Shown here: positions 11,218-21,699 of the stretch, piece by piece
Numbering within the stretch: the stretch's first letter is position 1
Layout: every line of letters begins with the position of its first letter
Source: Sindora glabra
Taxonomy: Eukaryota; Streptophyta; Magnoliopsida; Fabales; Fabaceae
Reading direction: 5' to 3'
Length of the DNA: 64,000 nucleotides
Assembly: GCA_020226215.1 (NCBI GenBank)
Contig: CM035235.1
Coordinates: forward strand, 45,227,511 to 45,291,510
The notes under the pieces: model-generated
What the model saw: the letters and a program-made list of their open reading frames with translations, nothing else
Told to the model about the DNA's origin: nothing
The model's database searches: none
Translations under genes and position numbers: made by a program

Positions 11218-11397
11218 TCAACTTATAAAAATGATCTTTGTTGATCGAGTTCTGAGCCACTGTGAAGCATTACTCCCAATGGGATCATACGGGTGATTGA
11301 CCTCACTGTCGCAACAGTCTACGCCTGCCATCAAAACATCCTTATTTGATACATAGATGTCAAATGCATGAGGATGGCCCCAGCAAAAATTTTCCAT
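11218..11397 (-). pseudogene. Short open frame, possible TNL post-LRR fragment (59 aa)
   Basis: An open frame from ATG at 11397 begins MENFCWGHPHAFDIYV and stops at 11218. Its LMAGVDCC..EVNHP stretch loosely resembles LLAGACHPEPVDH of the segment before the C-JID in the minus-strand TNL pseudogene (22283-22507), and its position upstream of C-JID relics fits. The similarity is weak. No other family is recognised. Confidence 0.3.
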
Positions 11398-11399
11398 AA

Positions 11400-11930
11400 A
11401 GTTTTACTGTTACTTTAGAAAGCCCCTGTCTTCTGTTGATTTACTTATTTATTTTTTGCACGACGGAGACATGAAATCGATTCTAGGGAGGCGGAAAGAA
11501 AATAATAGATTCAAGAGACAAGAAATTGTTCAATGAATTTTGATAGGATATGAAAACATAAAGGATATCATTCTTTGTCTTAAACTAAAATAGGAATATG
11601 TAATGACAACTCAGACTCTTGCAAAGAAACCAAGACTAAGGTACAAGCTATAATTGTTAATTAGAATTACATCCATAGGATCTTTCACAAATCGAAAATC
11701 ACATAAAAAAGACCGACAATATATAAGGAATGTTTTCATTCGTTAAATCATTGCAACGATGTCTTGCATAACTTGATATCAACTGTTTGCTTGATGCCTG
11801 CAGGTATGTAATACCGTTACAATGATGAATCAACACATGATGACATGCACAAAGTAGATTGTCAGTGCATAAATTATCAGATATGTGCAATTGCAAAAAA
11901 AAAACTTCCTTAAAATGGTACACACAATTA
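11400..11930. other. Non-coding stretch between TNL relics
   Basis: I see no gene. The frame at 11699-11923 on the minus strand has no recognisable content. Confidence 0.5.
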
Positions 11931-11934
11931 ATGG

Positions 11935-12115
11935 AATTACCTTAAATTCTAATGGCATTCGGAAAACATCTTCTGCCTTGCAATCCAACACAGATTGACT
12001 AATCTATAAACAAGTTCATAAACACTTTCAAAGATAACATCTGCAGCAGAAGTCCAAGTTATGTGAGGAGACAACAGTCTTGCAAAGAAGATTCGTGGTC
12101 CATAAAGAAAACAAA
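11935..12115 (-). pseudogene. TNL-type 3'-UTR exon relic (copy 2)
   Basis: The minus strand carries CTTCTGCTGCAG followed by a block with GATTAGTCAATCTGTGTTGG, related to the UTR exons at 6.5-7.1 and 20.3-20.5 kb. Just upstream in minus orientation is CTTTGCAAGACTGTTGTCTC, the counterpart of CTTTGCTAGACTGCTCAACTC at 14.1 kb. It fits the relic with its C-JID tail at 12.7-13.1 kb. Confidence 0.5.
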
Positions 12116-12739
12116 AGAAAAAAAAAACACATTAATCCAAAATTCTACTGCCATTGGGAAATCTTAATTACTGCAGACATTAAAAACTAAAATTAGATGA
12201 GCAACACAATAAGTTATTTCCCGGTCACCATGTTGTTCAAGTGTTTAGAAGTGTATCATGAAATAAATCTCCCTAATTTATTAGAATATCACACTCAGGC
12301 AAGTTATGGCAACATGGAACTAACCTGCTCTTCAAAGTTAAGCCTGAATTTTCTTCGAGAGAATCTGTTCCTGGAAATAATATACAAAGAATATCAGAAG
12401 GTATACTTTTAAGAGAATACTTTTAAGATGTATATTATAGTTTCCATTTGCAAACAAATTCTTTTTTCCCCCTCTCTCGAAGAAATAACCATTTCTTTTT
12501 GTGATCAATGGAAAATTTTCTCACTTTTTCAATCATCATTCTTCAAAGAAAAATATCATTCCTATATTATATATCACACACACATATTTGACAAAGTTGC
12601 AACATTATTAGAGTGCAAAGGACCTAATTAATAAAGTTAATAGGGAAATACAAGAAAAAGAAGCTTAATTAACATTAGGATAAAAGGAAATACCAATCAG
12701 TTGTAGAAATATTATTCCCTTGATTCCTTCAAATTTTTT

Positions 12740-13085
12740 GGTTGATGAAGTGTTGTAGCTCATCATCGAATTCTACCTGTGCTGTGCACCGATATCCTGA
12801 GATTTCACGCAATTCTTTGGAGGTGGAAGTAGTTATTGTTGCACATAAAAAATCTGAGGCATTCTTAATTGTTTTAATTCAGGAAGCAATTCTTGCATGC
12901 CCTCTTCATTCTCATCATTTGTGTTTGCCACTACAATTTTGGAGTAGCAGACTTCTTTTTCTTTTTGTCACCCATTTTCTATTCTTTCAGGTTCCAAGTC
13001 AAAGGCATATATTTGCGACATTCCATGCTCTCTTGTCCCATTTATTGTCTTGTCTTTCTCCAGGGTATGGCTTGTGACAACTGAG
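12740..13085 (-). pseudogene. TNL relic: C-JID tail fragment
   Basis: On the minus strand around 12985-13020 it encodes IYAFDLEPE, matching IYASDLEP of the plus-strand TNL, followed by a degraded Lys/Glu-rich tail (NTNDENEEGMQELLPE). Frameshifts and stops interrupt it. The longer plus-strand frames (12742-13077 and 12893-13084) are antisense shadows. Confidence 0.6.
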
Positions 13086-13479
13086 AACCCAAATTCAAAG
13101 CAAAGGTTGCATTTACTTTCTTCTAATATCCACTTAGATATAATTGTACCATACCACGAAAAAACAATACACGAAATAAATTCCGTGACTTTAGTACAAT
13201 AACGATTACTTTCCTCTTGATGTTAATTTTATTAAATGGGAAGCGAGATAGAACAACGCCGAAAGCAAATCCCAAGAGTCGCAAAAGATGAAGGAAGTTC
13301 AACAGTAATCAGTGTAGTCTCTCTTGCATATTTGATGCAACTCGGAACTCTGTAATAATACTATAATGTGGCATTTTTAACCAAAACATTTAATCTGATA
13401 TTATAACCCATATATAAATACATATGTTAATCAATGCCCAGCGCGCATCTACACCATAACTTGCATTGGAAAAAGTCGA

Positions 13480-14156
13480 GAAAAATAGTTATATGTTATC
13501 TCCTTATTCCACAAATGTGGAAGAAAATCTGAAGCTATTTCAGCTCCTTCCCACTTATTCCTGGAAAGTCCCAGCTGCAAGGCATCAAGTTCAAGAACAT
13601 TAAATGAGTCTGCCTGTATTGGTGAAGACTTTGATATAAAGTTGAATCGCCATGGATTTCATTATTGGCATTAAGAGCAAAGAGTTTTATTTGCATTCAA
13701 AATTTGTTTCTGCAGAAAAATTTTCAAATATGGCTGAACATGATGCTTTGCTAGGGTCTAATCGCACACCAATGATGCTTTTCATGTCTTAGCTGCAGAA
13801 TTTACATTGGCAAGAATAATTAATTATACAAAAGAAATTGTATATTCCAGGTCACATCAAATAGCAAACTTTACATGTATCATACTGCCTGAACTAATTA
13901 ATTAATTCCTGCATTTGATACAGCACATATTACAATACTTGAAAATGATGACATTTCGATGGTAAGTTTAGTTCTCAATCTAACTCATGTTGACACAAAA
14001 GTTGTGAAGAAGTTTCCGAATAAACATTTGATATCACAAAAAGCATCTATAGTGAAAACAAAGTTGTAAGAGTTGAGCAGTCTAGCAAAGAATATGGTTC
14101 ATCAAAACACACAAATAAAAGAAAGAAAAAAGAAGAAAGACATTAGTTAATGTTAT
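13480..14156 (-). pseudogene. TNL-type 3'-UTR exon relic (copy 3), cut by copia C
   Basis: It aligns with 6545-7130 on the same strand. The shared string GGTTCATCAAAACACACAAA runs up to the left LTR of the copia element at 14157, and the UTR intron resumes at 19188. It is best assigned as the distal UTR of the TNL pseudogene at 21.7-24.7 kb. Confidence 0.55.
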
Positions 14157-14286
14157 TGTTAATTAGAGGAGAATTTATAATGGCATATACTCAATCAAGT
14201 TAGGCATTCAATATATATATTATAATGCAGGGTACATGTTGTAAGATACAAATGATGTGAGATATAATATTACTTATCTATTAACA
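14157..14286 (-). repeat. 3' LTR of copia C
   Basis: TGTTAATTAGAGGAG to CTATTAACA on the plus strand, followed by a polypurine tract read on the minus strand (CTTAAGGGTAG). It matches the right LTR with several differences. Confidence 0.8.
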
Positions 14287-14289
14287 CTA

Positions 14290-17200
14290 CCCTTAAGCTA
14301 AGCCATAAATATCAATCATGTCTAACTTGCTACAAATTTCATCATTCTATTTCCCTAGAAAAGTTTTAGTAAATAGATCAGCCAATTATTCCCCAGTTCT
14401 AGTATGTCTAAGACTAATGACCCATTTTTGTAACTTATGCCTAAGAGAATGACAATCAACCTTTACGTGTTTAGTCTATTCATGAAAGATTGAGTTTGAA
14501 GCAATATGAATAGTAGCTCAATTGTCACATCATAATTGCATAACTCCATAAGTCTTGATACCTAGTTGCTGAAGAAGGTAAGTAACCTATACAAGTTCAG
14601 ATGTAGCATGAACTATAGCTCACTATTCAAACTTTACACTAGAGTGAGATACAATCACTTGTTTCTTGCTTTTCCATAATACAAGGTTTCCACCAACAAA
14701 CACATAATACCCAAAAGTAGATCTTTGATCTATAGGACATCCTACCTAATCTACATCAGAAAAAGCCTCTACTCTACAATGACCATAATTTTCATATAAG
14801 ACCCTTTGACCAAGTGCCTTTTTTCAGATGCTTCAAAATGCATGTGAGAGCATCCCAGTGAGATGTTCTAGGGAGTCCATAAATTGACTAATCATACTTA
14901 CCAAAAAGGTAATATCAGGTTTAGTTATAGTGAGATAGTTTAATTTTCCCACCAATCTCCTATATTGCTCAATATCTTCAAGTAACTACCTATCCTTTAG
15001 CTTAAGCTTAACATTTGTAATCATAGGAGTTTCACATAGCTTGGCACCAATCATCCTTGTTTCCTTCAAGAGATCAAGCATATATTTCCTTTAAGACAAT
15101 AAAATCCCTTTCCTTACTTAAGCACTCTCAATGCTTGAGAAATACCAAAGTGCTCCTAGGTTTTTAGCCTAAAATTTAATCTAAGAAAAGTTTTAAACTG
15201 TAAAATGCTCATTTTTTAACTCCTTCTAATTATAATATCATCAACATACACAACTAAAACAATACATCTTAAGTTAGATTGACTATAGAACATAAAGTGA
15301 TTATGATCACTTTTTTTTCATTTTGAATTCTATCACCACTTTACTGAACTTCCCAAACCAAGCTTAAGGAGATTATTTCAACCTATAGAATGATTTATTC
15401 AAATGTAGTACCTTCCTACACTTCTCTTAAGTAATAAACCTAGGTGGTTGCTCCATATATGCCTCCTTATACAAATCTCTATGTAAGAAAGCATTCTTAA
15501 CATTTAACTGGTGAAGAGATTGGCTATAAGTAGCAACAAGAGAGATATGTAACCTAACTAAAGTAATTTTCACCATGAGGAAAAAGGTCTCTGAGTGATC
15601 AATGCTATAGGTTTAAGCATACCCTTTGACTATTAAACATTCTCTTAAATGAGCAATAGAACAATCCAAATTAACTTTTGCAATAAACACCCACTTGCAA
15701 CTAAGCAATTATTTATCATTAAGTTAAGGCATAACATCCCCTGTCTAATTTGCTTCAAGAGCTATCATTTCTTCCTTTATAACAACATGCCACCCATCAT
15801 GAGGAAAAGCTTCAAAATATGACTTAGGAATAGTAATAGTATCTAAGGAAGCAATAGTTAATTGAGAAGATGCATGAGATATATAAGTGGAAATGGAATA
15901 AGGATGACTAGGGTTACCTTTTGGATTACAAGTGCAGGTACATTTTGGAAAAGCAATGGGTAGATCCAAATCAAAAGACATAGGAGGAGGATTTAATAAG
16001 GAATGAGCCAATAGAGGAAATGAAGTTAGTGGATTGTTCAAAATGGAGTTTGGATTGGATGTCTATGTCTTGTCTGGTGGAAAAGCTGGTGGTAGTGGCC
16101 ATACTCTATAAAAAATAACATATTTAATGAGAGTTCAAACCCAATTTTGTTTCTAAGGAACTTGTGAGCCTTGTAAAAGAGAAGGTGCAAGGAAGTATTC
16201 ATTAACATTATCTCATTCTTACAAAGCAAATGAAGATAGAAAAAGACCAAAAAATAAGGTAAATTCAAAAAATGTAATATAAAAAGACACAAGATAACAA
16301 TTTAACTCAGGAGAAAAACATTTATAACTTTTTTTACTATGAAAATATCCAAGAAAAACACAGTTCAAAGATATGGGATCCAATTTGGATACCTAAGGAC
16401 AACTATCATGAACAAAACATATGCAACTAAAAATACATTAAGGAATAGGAAATAAGGATTTAAAGTGAAACAAATAGAAAAGAGTACCTATCCATCAAGA
16501 ATTGAAGAAAGCATGTGATTTATAAAAAAAAAAGGTTGCAGAAACTACATCTGCCCAAGAGACTTTAGGAGCCTTCATTTGAAATAAAAGAGCACGAAAA
16601 AATTTCATAAATATTGATTCCTCCATTCAGCTACTTTATTTTGTTGTTGATTAATGCACAACAAGACAAATGAATTATACCATACTATGACAAATAAGTT
16701 GAAAATTGTGCAAAAAAAATACTTTTTAGCATTATCACTTCAGAAATTGCAAATATTTGTGTGAAACTAATTTGTAACTTGAACATGAAAAGTACAAAAA
16801 ATATTAAATAACTCTAAATTATTTTTCATTAAATAAAGCCAAGTCATTCTTGAATAATCATCCATAAAATACATAAAATAATGAAAACTAAATTTTGAAA
16901 TAAGTGGTCAAGGCCCCCCAAACATCCAAATGTACTAACTCAAATAAAAATAAAACCTGCTTATATACTCTAGGGACATAAGACTAACAATGCTATTTGG
17001 TAAATTGATAAGATTCACAATCCAACTAAGAAACAAATTCTAAATTAGGACATAACTTTCATAAAGATATCAATGAAGGATGACCAAGGTGATAATGCAA
17101 TTGATGTGAAGTGGAGGCAACAGCGGTAGCAATTGGTTGAGTAACTTTTTCATTTAGCACATATAATCCCCTAAATTCATATTCCTTACCAAAAATCTTC

Positions 17201-18990
17201 TTCATCAATAAATCCTAGAACATACAATAATTAGGGAAAAAGAAAACACCACATTATAAGCACATGTAATTTGATTGACTCAAAGTAAATTAAATAGCAA
17301 GTTTAGGATACACAAAACATTGAATAGAGAAACATCATAAGTGACATTAACCACACCACTCCTAGCAACAAAAGTTGTAGATCCATTAGCTAAAGTAACA
17401 TAAGAAAGGTAAGGAACATCAAAGGAAAATAAGATACCTATTTGACCTATCATGTGATCAAAGCCTTAGAATCAATGCCCCATCTAGAACTAGAACTAGA
17501 GAGGATGTAGTGAGATTACCTATTTGAACTATTGTGACATTGGGTTGGGTAGGTACCAACTGTAATGAGGCTTTCAATTGCAAATATCTAACATATTCAC
17601 TGTTAGAAAGTAATTTACAATTATTTTCTAATTCTTATGCCATATGTGCAAACTTGGATAACTGTATCTTTTTTTCCCACCAATTTCTAGCAGAGTTTCT
17701 TGATGTATCCTTGCTCTTGATAGTAATAGTAGATCAAAACTAAATGTCCTCCTTTTCCTTCTTCACTAGAGTTATCTCGCTCTCTTCCTCTTCCCCAATC
17801 ACCTTTAGAATTACCACAACCTCCTCGAGTGCCTAAGCCAACTAATGTAGCTGACTCTTTCACATTTAAAGATGGAGAAGAGGAAAAAATATCCTTGAAT
17901 GCTTTCTAAACTTAATAATAAGCTATTTTTTAGGTGAGTGGCTCAAAACTAGAGAAAATTTGCTAATGTGTTATGCTAAACTCAAGAGGAAAATGCTTTA
18001 TATAACATAAAGTAGCTAATTAATCTCATTGAAAATGCATTTCATTAAGATTAATAGAAATAGGCAGAAGAAAATTTTACTATTCATAAATGTGATTGGA
18101 CTCAATATAAATTTGAGCATTGGTCTTACATTTTTCATCTAGCTAAAACAAGGGCACATTCAAATCGTATATCTGGTTGAGATCCTCCTTTTGCATATAT
18201 AAATTCTTAATGGACACCTGTAACTTCTTAATAGTATGACAATGAGCAGTATTATCCTTAATTTCACTAGCTAGAGTGTTACATATTAACCTGAATAACT
18301 AATGATCCTTTATAGCCCACTATTCTTTTGGATCATTTATAAAGGGCTCTTAAGTGGGATGATGAGATGTACGAACTTTAACAAAATAGTATTCAATCAC
18401 CTTTTTCCAAGTAACACATTGTTCCAATTTTTGCTTAGTTAGTTTTCCAATAACTAGAAGTAATTCTAAAAAATTGGGCTTAAGCTCTCTTTTTTATTTT
18501 TCTAAACTTTTAGGATCCCTAAGTTTGCTAGTCATACTAGAACTCTTATCAACAATGAATAAACTTTTCCAGATAGCAAATTACATACCAAAGAATTACT
18601 CAAAAAATGGAAACACACTACTAAAGTCACCAAATTGCAAAACTAACCTTACAGGATGACTTAGTGACCTTCGAAATAGTATCTAATCAAAGCTCACCGT
18701 CATCCAAATTGTTATGCGCTACCACTCCCCTCCGCGAGTGAACCTTACACATCATCGTACACTTGCATGTGTGATGTCACACGCCACTCCTCTTGATTGC
18801 CTCATCATGATCTATCATTTGGTGTACCCAATCCTCCTTCTAGTGATTGGAGTTGCCTTAACAATGCTAGACAACATTACTACTCTCCTCCATCACTAAG
18901 GTCTAGGCTTCTACCAATATGTGACTTAAATTGCTGCTCGTTCCACCTTGACCTTCGTCACACATAAAAAATTTAAAAAAAAAAAAAGAA
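14290..18990 (-). pseudogene. Copia C gag-pol, broken polyprotein
   Basis: Encoded gag, protease, integrase, RT and RNase H in copia order. Visible signatures are a zinc-knuckle relic with QEQGYIKK, a protease IDS followed after a frameshift by DHM, RT with VVYVDDIII, and RNase H with a degraded WCDN and KVDCHSLR. The minus frames at 15745-16041 and 16038-16292 lie between integrase and RT. The many stops mean no functional product. Confidence 0.8.
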
Positions 18991-19061
18991 AGGTAGAAGA
19001 AAGAATTATTTTTTTTTTGTTAATTAGGGGGGAGTAGGATACATAGATGGCTCTAATACCA

Positions 19062-19187
19062 TGCTAATTAGGGGAAATTTCGTAATATCATATACTAAAT
19101 CAAGTTAAGCAATATATATATTATAATATAGGGTACATGTTGTAAGATATAAGGGATATGGGACATAATGTTATTTATCTATTAATA
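19062..19187 (-). repeat. 5' LTR of copia C
   Basis: TGCTAATTAGGGG to CTATTAATA on the plus strand, next to GCTCTAATACCA, the primer-site complement. A partial repeat of ATATATTATAATATAGGGTA follows just outside it (19191-19213). Confidence 0.8.
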
Positions 19188-19960
19188 GTTAATATATATT
19201 ATAATATAGGGTATATGTTGTAACATTTGATATTTGAAACCAAATTTGTGACAAAAAGTTAAAAACAACCTAAGTAGGTAGTTTTTGGTCTCCATGGTGC
19301 TCTAAAGATTAAGCCTTAGTACAAGAGACGAATCCGTTTTTATAAAATTAGTAACATAATATAACCATGTTTTGCAAGAATCAAGAAAACTAAAACAAGA
19401 AAAGTGGACCTTTTGTTTCTTTGCAGATAAGAAATGTAAAATTTAGACATTGGAAGATATTGCTTAAATTATTCATACTCTGATTTAGTAGAAAAGGTTA
19501 AGTACAAATTCAAATCTAACAACCCAATCAATAAAAGAATGGACAATTGAAAGAATTAAGAACCAAATATCTGGTGTAGATTAACCTCACTTGACTTTAT
19601 ATCTAATAGATACAATAATCAATTCACACTTTACTTCAAGAGAGAAAAAAAATCTACTTCGATAGAACAAAGAGATAAAAAAAAAAATTTAATTGAGCTA
19701 TAGCCAGGTAAATGGTAGCATTTATAAGCCTCGAAGACCCTTAGTTTTGGTGTGTTTGGACATGTGATACTTCAGTCACACTTTCGTGAAGGGCACATAA
19801 GTTCAGCTTTTCATACACATTTTTCCATTAAATTAAGGCAAGGCAATTTTTGGAACTATTTCTTTAAACTCATTAGTTATGGAATATTATTAAAAAAAAA
19901 ACTCCGTTCTTGGCAAGAAGACACTTGTTAAAAGTAGGAGTATGATCTAAATGAAGTTAG
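19188..19960 (-). repeat. TNL 3'-UTR intron remnant, paralogous to 7170-8240
   Basis: Resumes the sequence interrupted by copia C. The block 19395-19950 aligns in order with 7738-8240 and lacks the MITE found at 7261-7737. Confidence 0.6.
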
Positions 19961-20339
19961 AAACATGCGAAATAATGTTATAATTTCTTTTCGAAAGCAA
20001 ATTTAGTTTTTCTTCTGAGGTCTAACACAAGGAGTAATACGGTTGGAATTTAAACAATGCGAATAAGTTGTAAATATTGAGAAAAAAAAAAAAGGCAAAA
20101 GAAATGAAAAAGGTCTCCTTTCTGACCCGAACGAGCTTGCTTTCAAAAAGTTGATGCATCTAACTTTTGCAATTTGTCATCTTTATGGCTGTGGACTTTA
20201 CCTGTAATTTGAGACAAAATTCCCTAACAAACACCATTTTTAAAAATCAACACATGACATTTAGTCAAATGTATTCCAAAAGAGTTTATGAAAAGATACA
20301 AACACCAAAAAAATTATAATACAAATGCAAGTACTTTGA

Positions 20340-20500
20340 GATAACAAATCCAGTACTTTGTTTCAACTCAAATTGACTAATTCATGAACAAACTTGTCAA
20401 CATCATTACCAAGAAATGCACCTGCGCTATCGAATCTAACTCACAAGCAGAGAATATTTGAAATCTAATTTATGTCAGATGTTAGAAGCACTGCAGATAG
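20340..20500 (-). pseudogene. Fragment related to the TNL 3'-UTR exon (copy 4)
   Basis: Contains CAACTCAAATTGACTAATTCATGAACAAA (plus strand; 29-base homology region), related to the UTR blocks at 6.9 and 12.0 kb. The plus-strand frame 20472-20681 has no recognisable product. Confidence 0.35.
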
Positions 20501-20699
20501 TTATTTCCATGGTGTTCAAATGATTGAAATCTTACATGAATTGAAATTTCCCAATGATAATACACAATTTATGAGAAGCCATGAATGGCAATGTCAAATT
20601 AACCCTGTTCAACAACACAATAAATACAAAATGATAATCATACATTCAGATTCCACCGCTCATGCTCACATCATGTTCTAAGAAATCTGTTAGAAGCAT

Positions 20700-21060
20700 T
20701 TTAAAGCCTGATTTAGACAACAATTCATAAAAAGTTGGTAGGTAAAAGTCGAATCAATTTAATCGGTTAACTCAAGTAGTTGAACTAGATTGTATATTTA
20801 ATATATATATAATAATGTTCATATGAATGTGTGAAAGAGAAATAATATTTTATACAAAAAATATAAGATTATGTTATTATATATTGTTATTTTGTAATAC
20901 TATTAGAAAATTTCACTCACCTATATTTGTATATAGTTATTTTAAATTATTTAATTATATTATTTTAATTTAAAAAGAAATTTATATTTATAGCATAATT
21001 ATTTACTTTGTCCAAAAAAGAAAGCATTGTTAATTATATAGTAAGCAAAGCATACATTGG
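20700..21060. other. Very AT-rich intergenic DNA
   Basis: No gene is visible. GTCGAATCAATTTAATCGGT near 20748 resembles the GGTTCAATCGG motif at 21357, so the two may bound one degraded DNA element. I cannot establish termini. Confidence 0.4.
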
Positions 21061-21063
21061 ACA

Positions 21064-21165
21064 AGAAGCATAATCTAGTGTAGTGGTGAGGAACCATAGT
21101 TCGATTCTAGAGGACTCGAGTTTGATGCTTCCTCTTCAACTTAAGTTGACTTTTTTAATAAAAAT
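21064..21165 (+). mobile_element. Possible tRNA-derived SINE fragment
   Basis: TAGTGTAGTGGTGAGG resembles a tRNA-like A box, and AGTTCGATTCTAG about 30 bases on matches the B-box consensus GGTTCGANNCC fairly well. An AT-rich tail follows. No target duplication is visible and the tRNA-like segment has no anticodon arm. Confidence 0.4.
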
Positions 21166-21171
21166 ATATAG

Positions 21172-21335
21172 GGATCCGACCGGGTTTGACTGGATATTGA
21201 ACCAATCAATGGGCCAGTCTTGATCAAATGGCAGATCAGGTTTAGAAAGCGATCCATGCGGGTTTGACTGGATATTGGCCCAATTAATGGGCCGGTCCGG
21301 ATCAAATGGCAAACAGGTTTAGAAAGCAACCCATG
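21172..21335. repeat. Two-copy tandem repeat, about 80 bp, GC-richer
   Basis: The copies share GGGTTTGACTGGATATTG, AATGGGCC and GATCAAATGGCA plus CAGGTTTAGAAAG. They are clearly more GC-rich than their surroundings. The minus-strand frame 21141-21329 is this repeat read through and is not a gene. Confidence 0.75.
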
Positions 21336-21699
21336 CCATTTTGTAACGCCGGTCTTGGTTCAATCGGCCGGGCCAGTAACGCTGGTTTTATGTGTTTATT
21401 ATTGGTAAACGTGTAAGTGGTAGAGCATGATAGTACCATTGCTTAAAATAAAAATAACATAAATCAAGAATCACTTCAATTTTATGTCATTTGAATCAAT
21501 ATCACAGAAAAAACAAATGAAAAAAATAAACAAATAAATAAATAATGTGATGGATTTGATATTGAAAAATTACTTTGACTATATTTAAAAATAGTCACAA
21601 TCTCTATAATTTTTATGATAGAAAATAAAACAAGGTTAATTAAAAGGATTAAAGAGAAAGAGAAATTCCAATTGAGAACCCATATGGATATGATTACTT

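Larger units (their letters stand above)
14157..19187 (-). mobile_element. Copia element C, short LTRs, degenerate
   Basis: A Ty1/copia element in minus orientation with about 130-bp LTRs at 14157-14286 and 19062-19187. Flanks GTTAT and GTTAA are a near-perfect 5-bp duplication. The primer site next to the right LTR reads (minus) TGGTATTAGAGC at about 19050-19061. Domain order from right to left is gag, zinc knuckle (CCHC-like relic about 17690-17760), protease (IDSKA where IDSGA is expected, about 17470), integrase (about 16300-17450), RT (about 14750-15700, YVDD intact near 15237-15248) and RNase H (14300-14700). Stops and frameshifts occur in every domain. It sits in the 3'-UTR intron of a TNL pseudogene. 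Confidence 0.85.

Noticed and set aside
12742..13084. Two overlapping plus-strand frames of 111 and 63 codons
   Set aside because: The minus strand here encodes a TNL C-JID tail (IYAFDLEP). The plus frames are antisense and match no family I know.
21064..21110. A genuine tRNA gene
   Set aside because: Only A- and B-box-like strings are present. No cloverleaf with acceptor and anticodon stems can be drawn.
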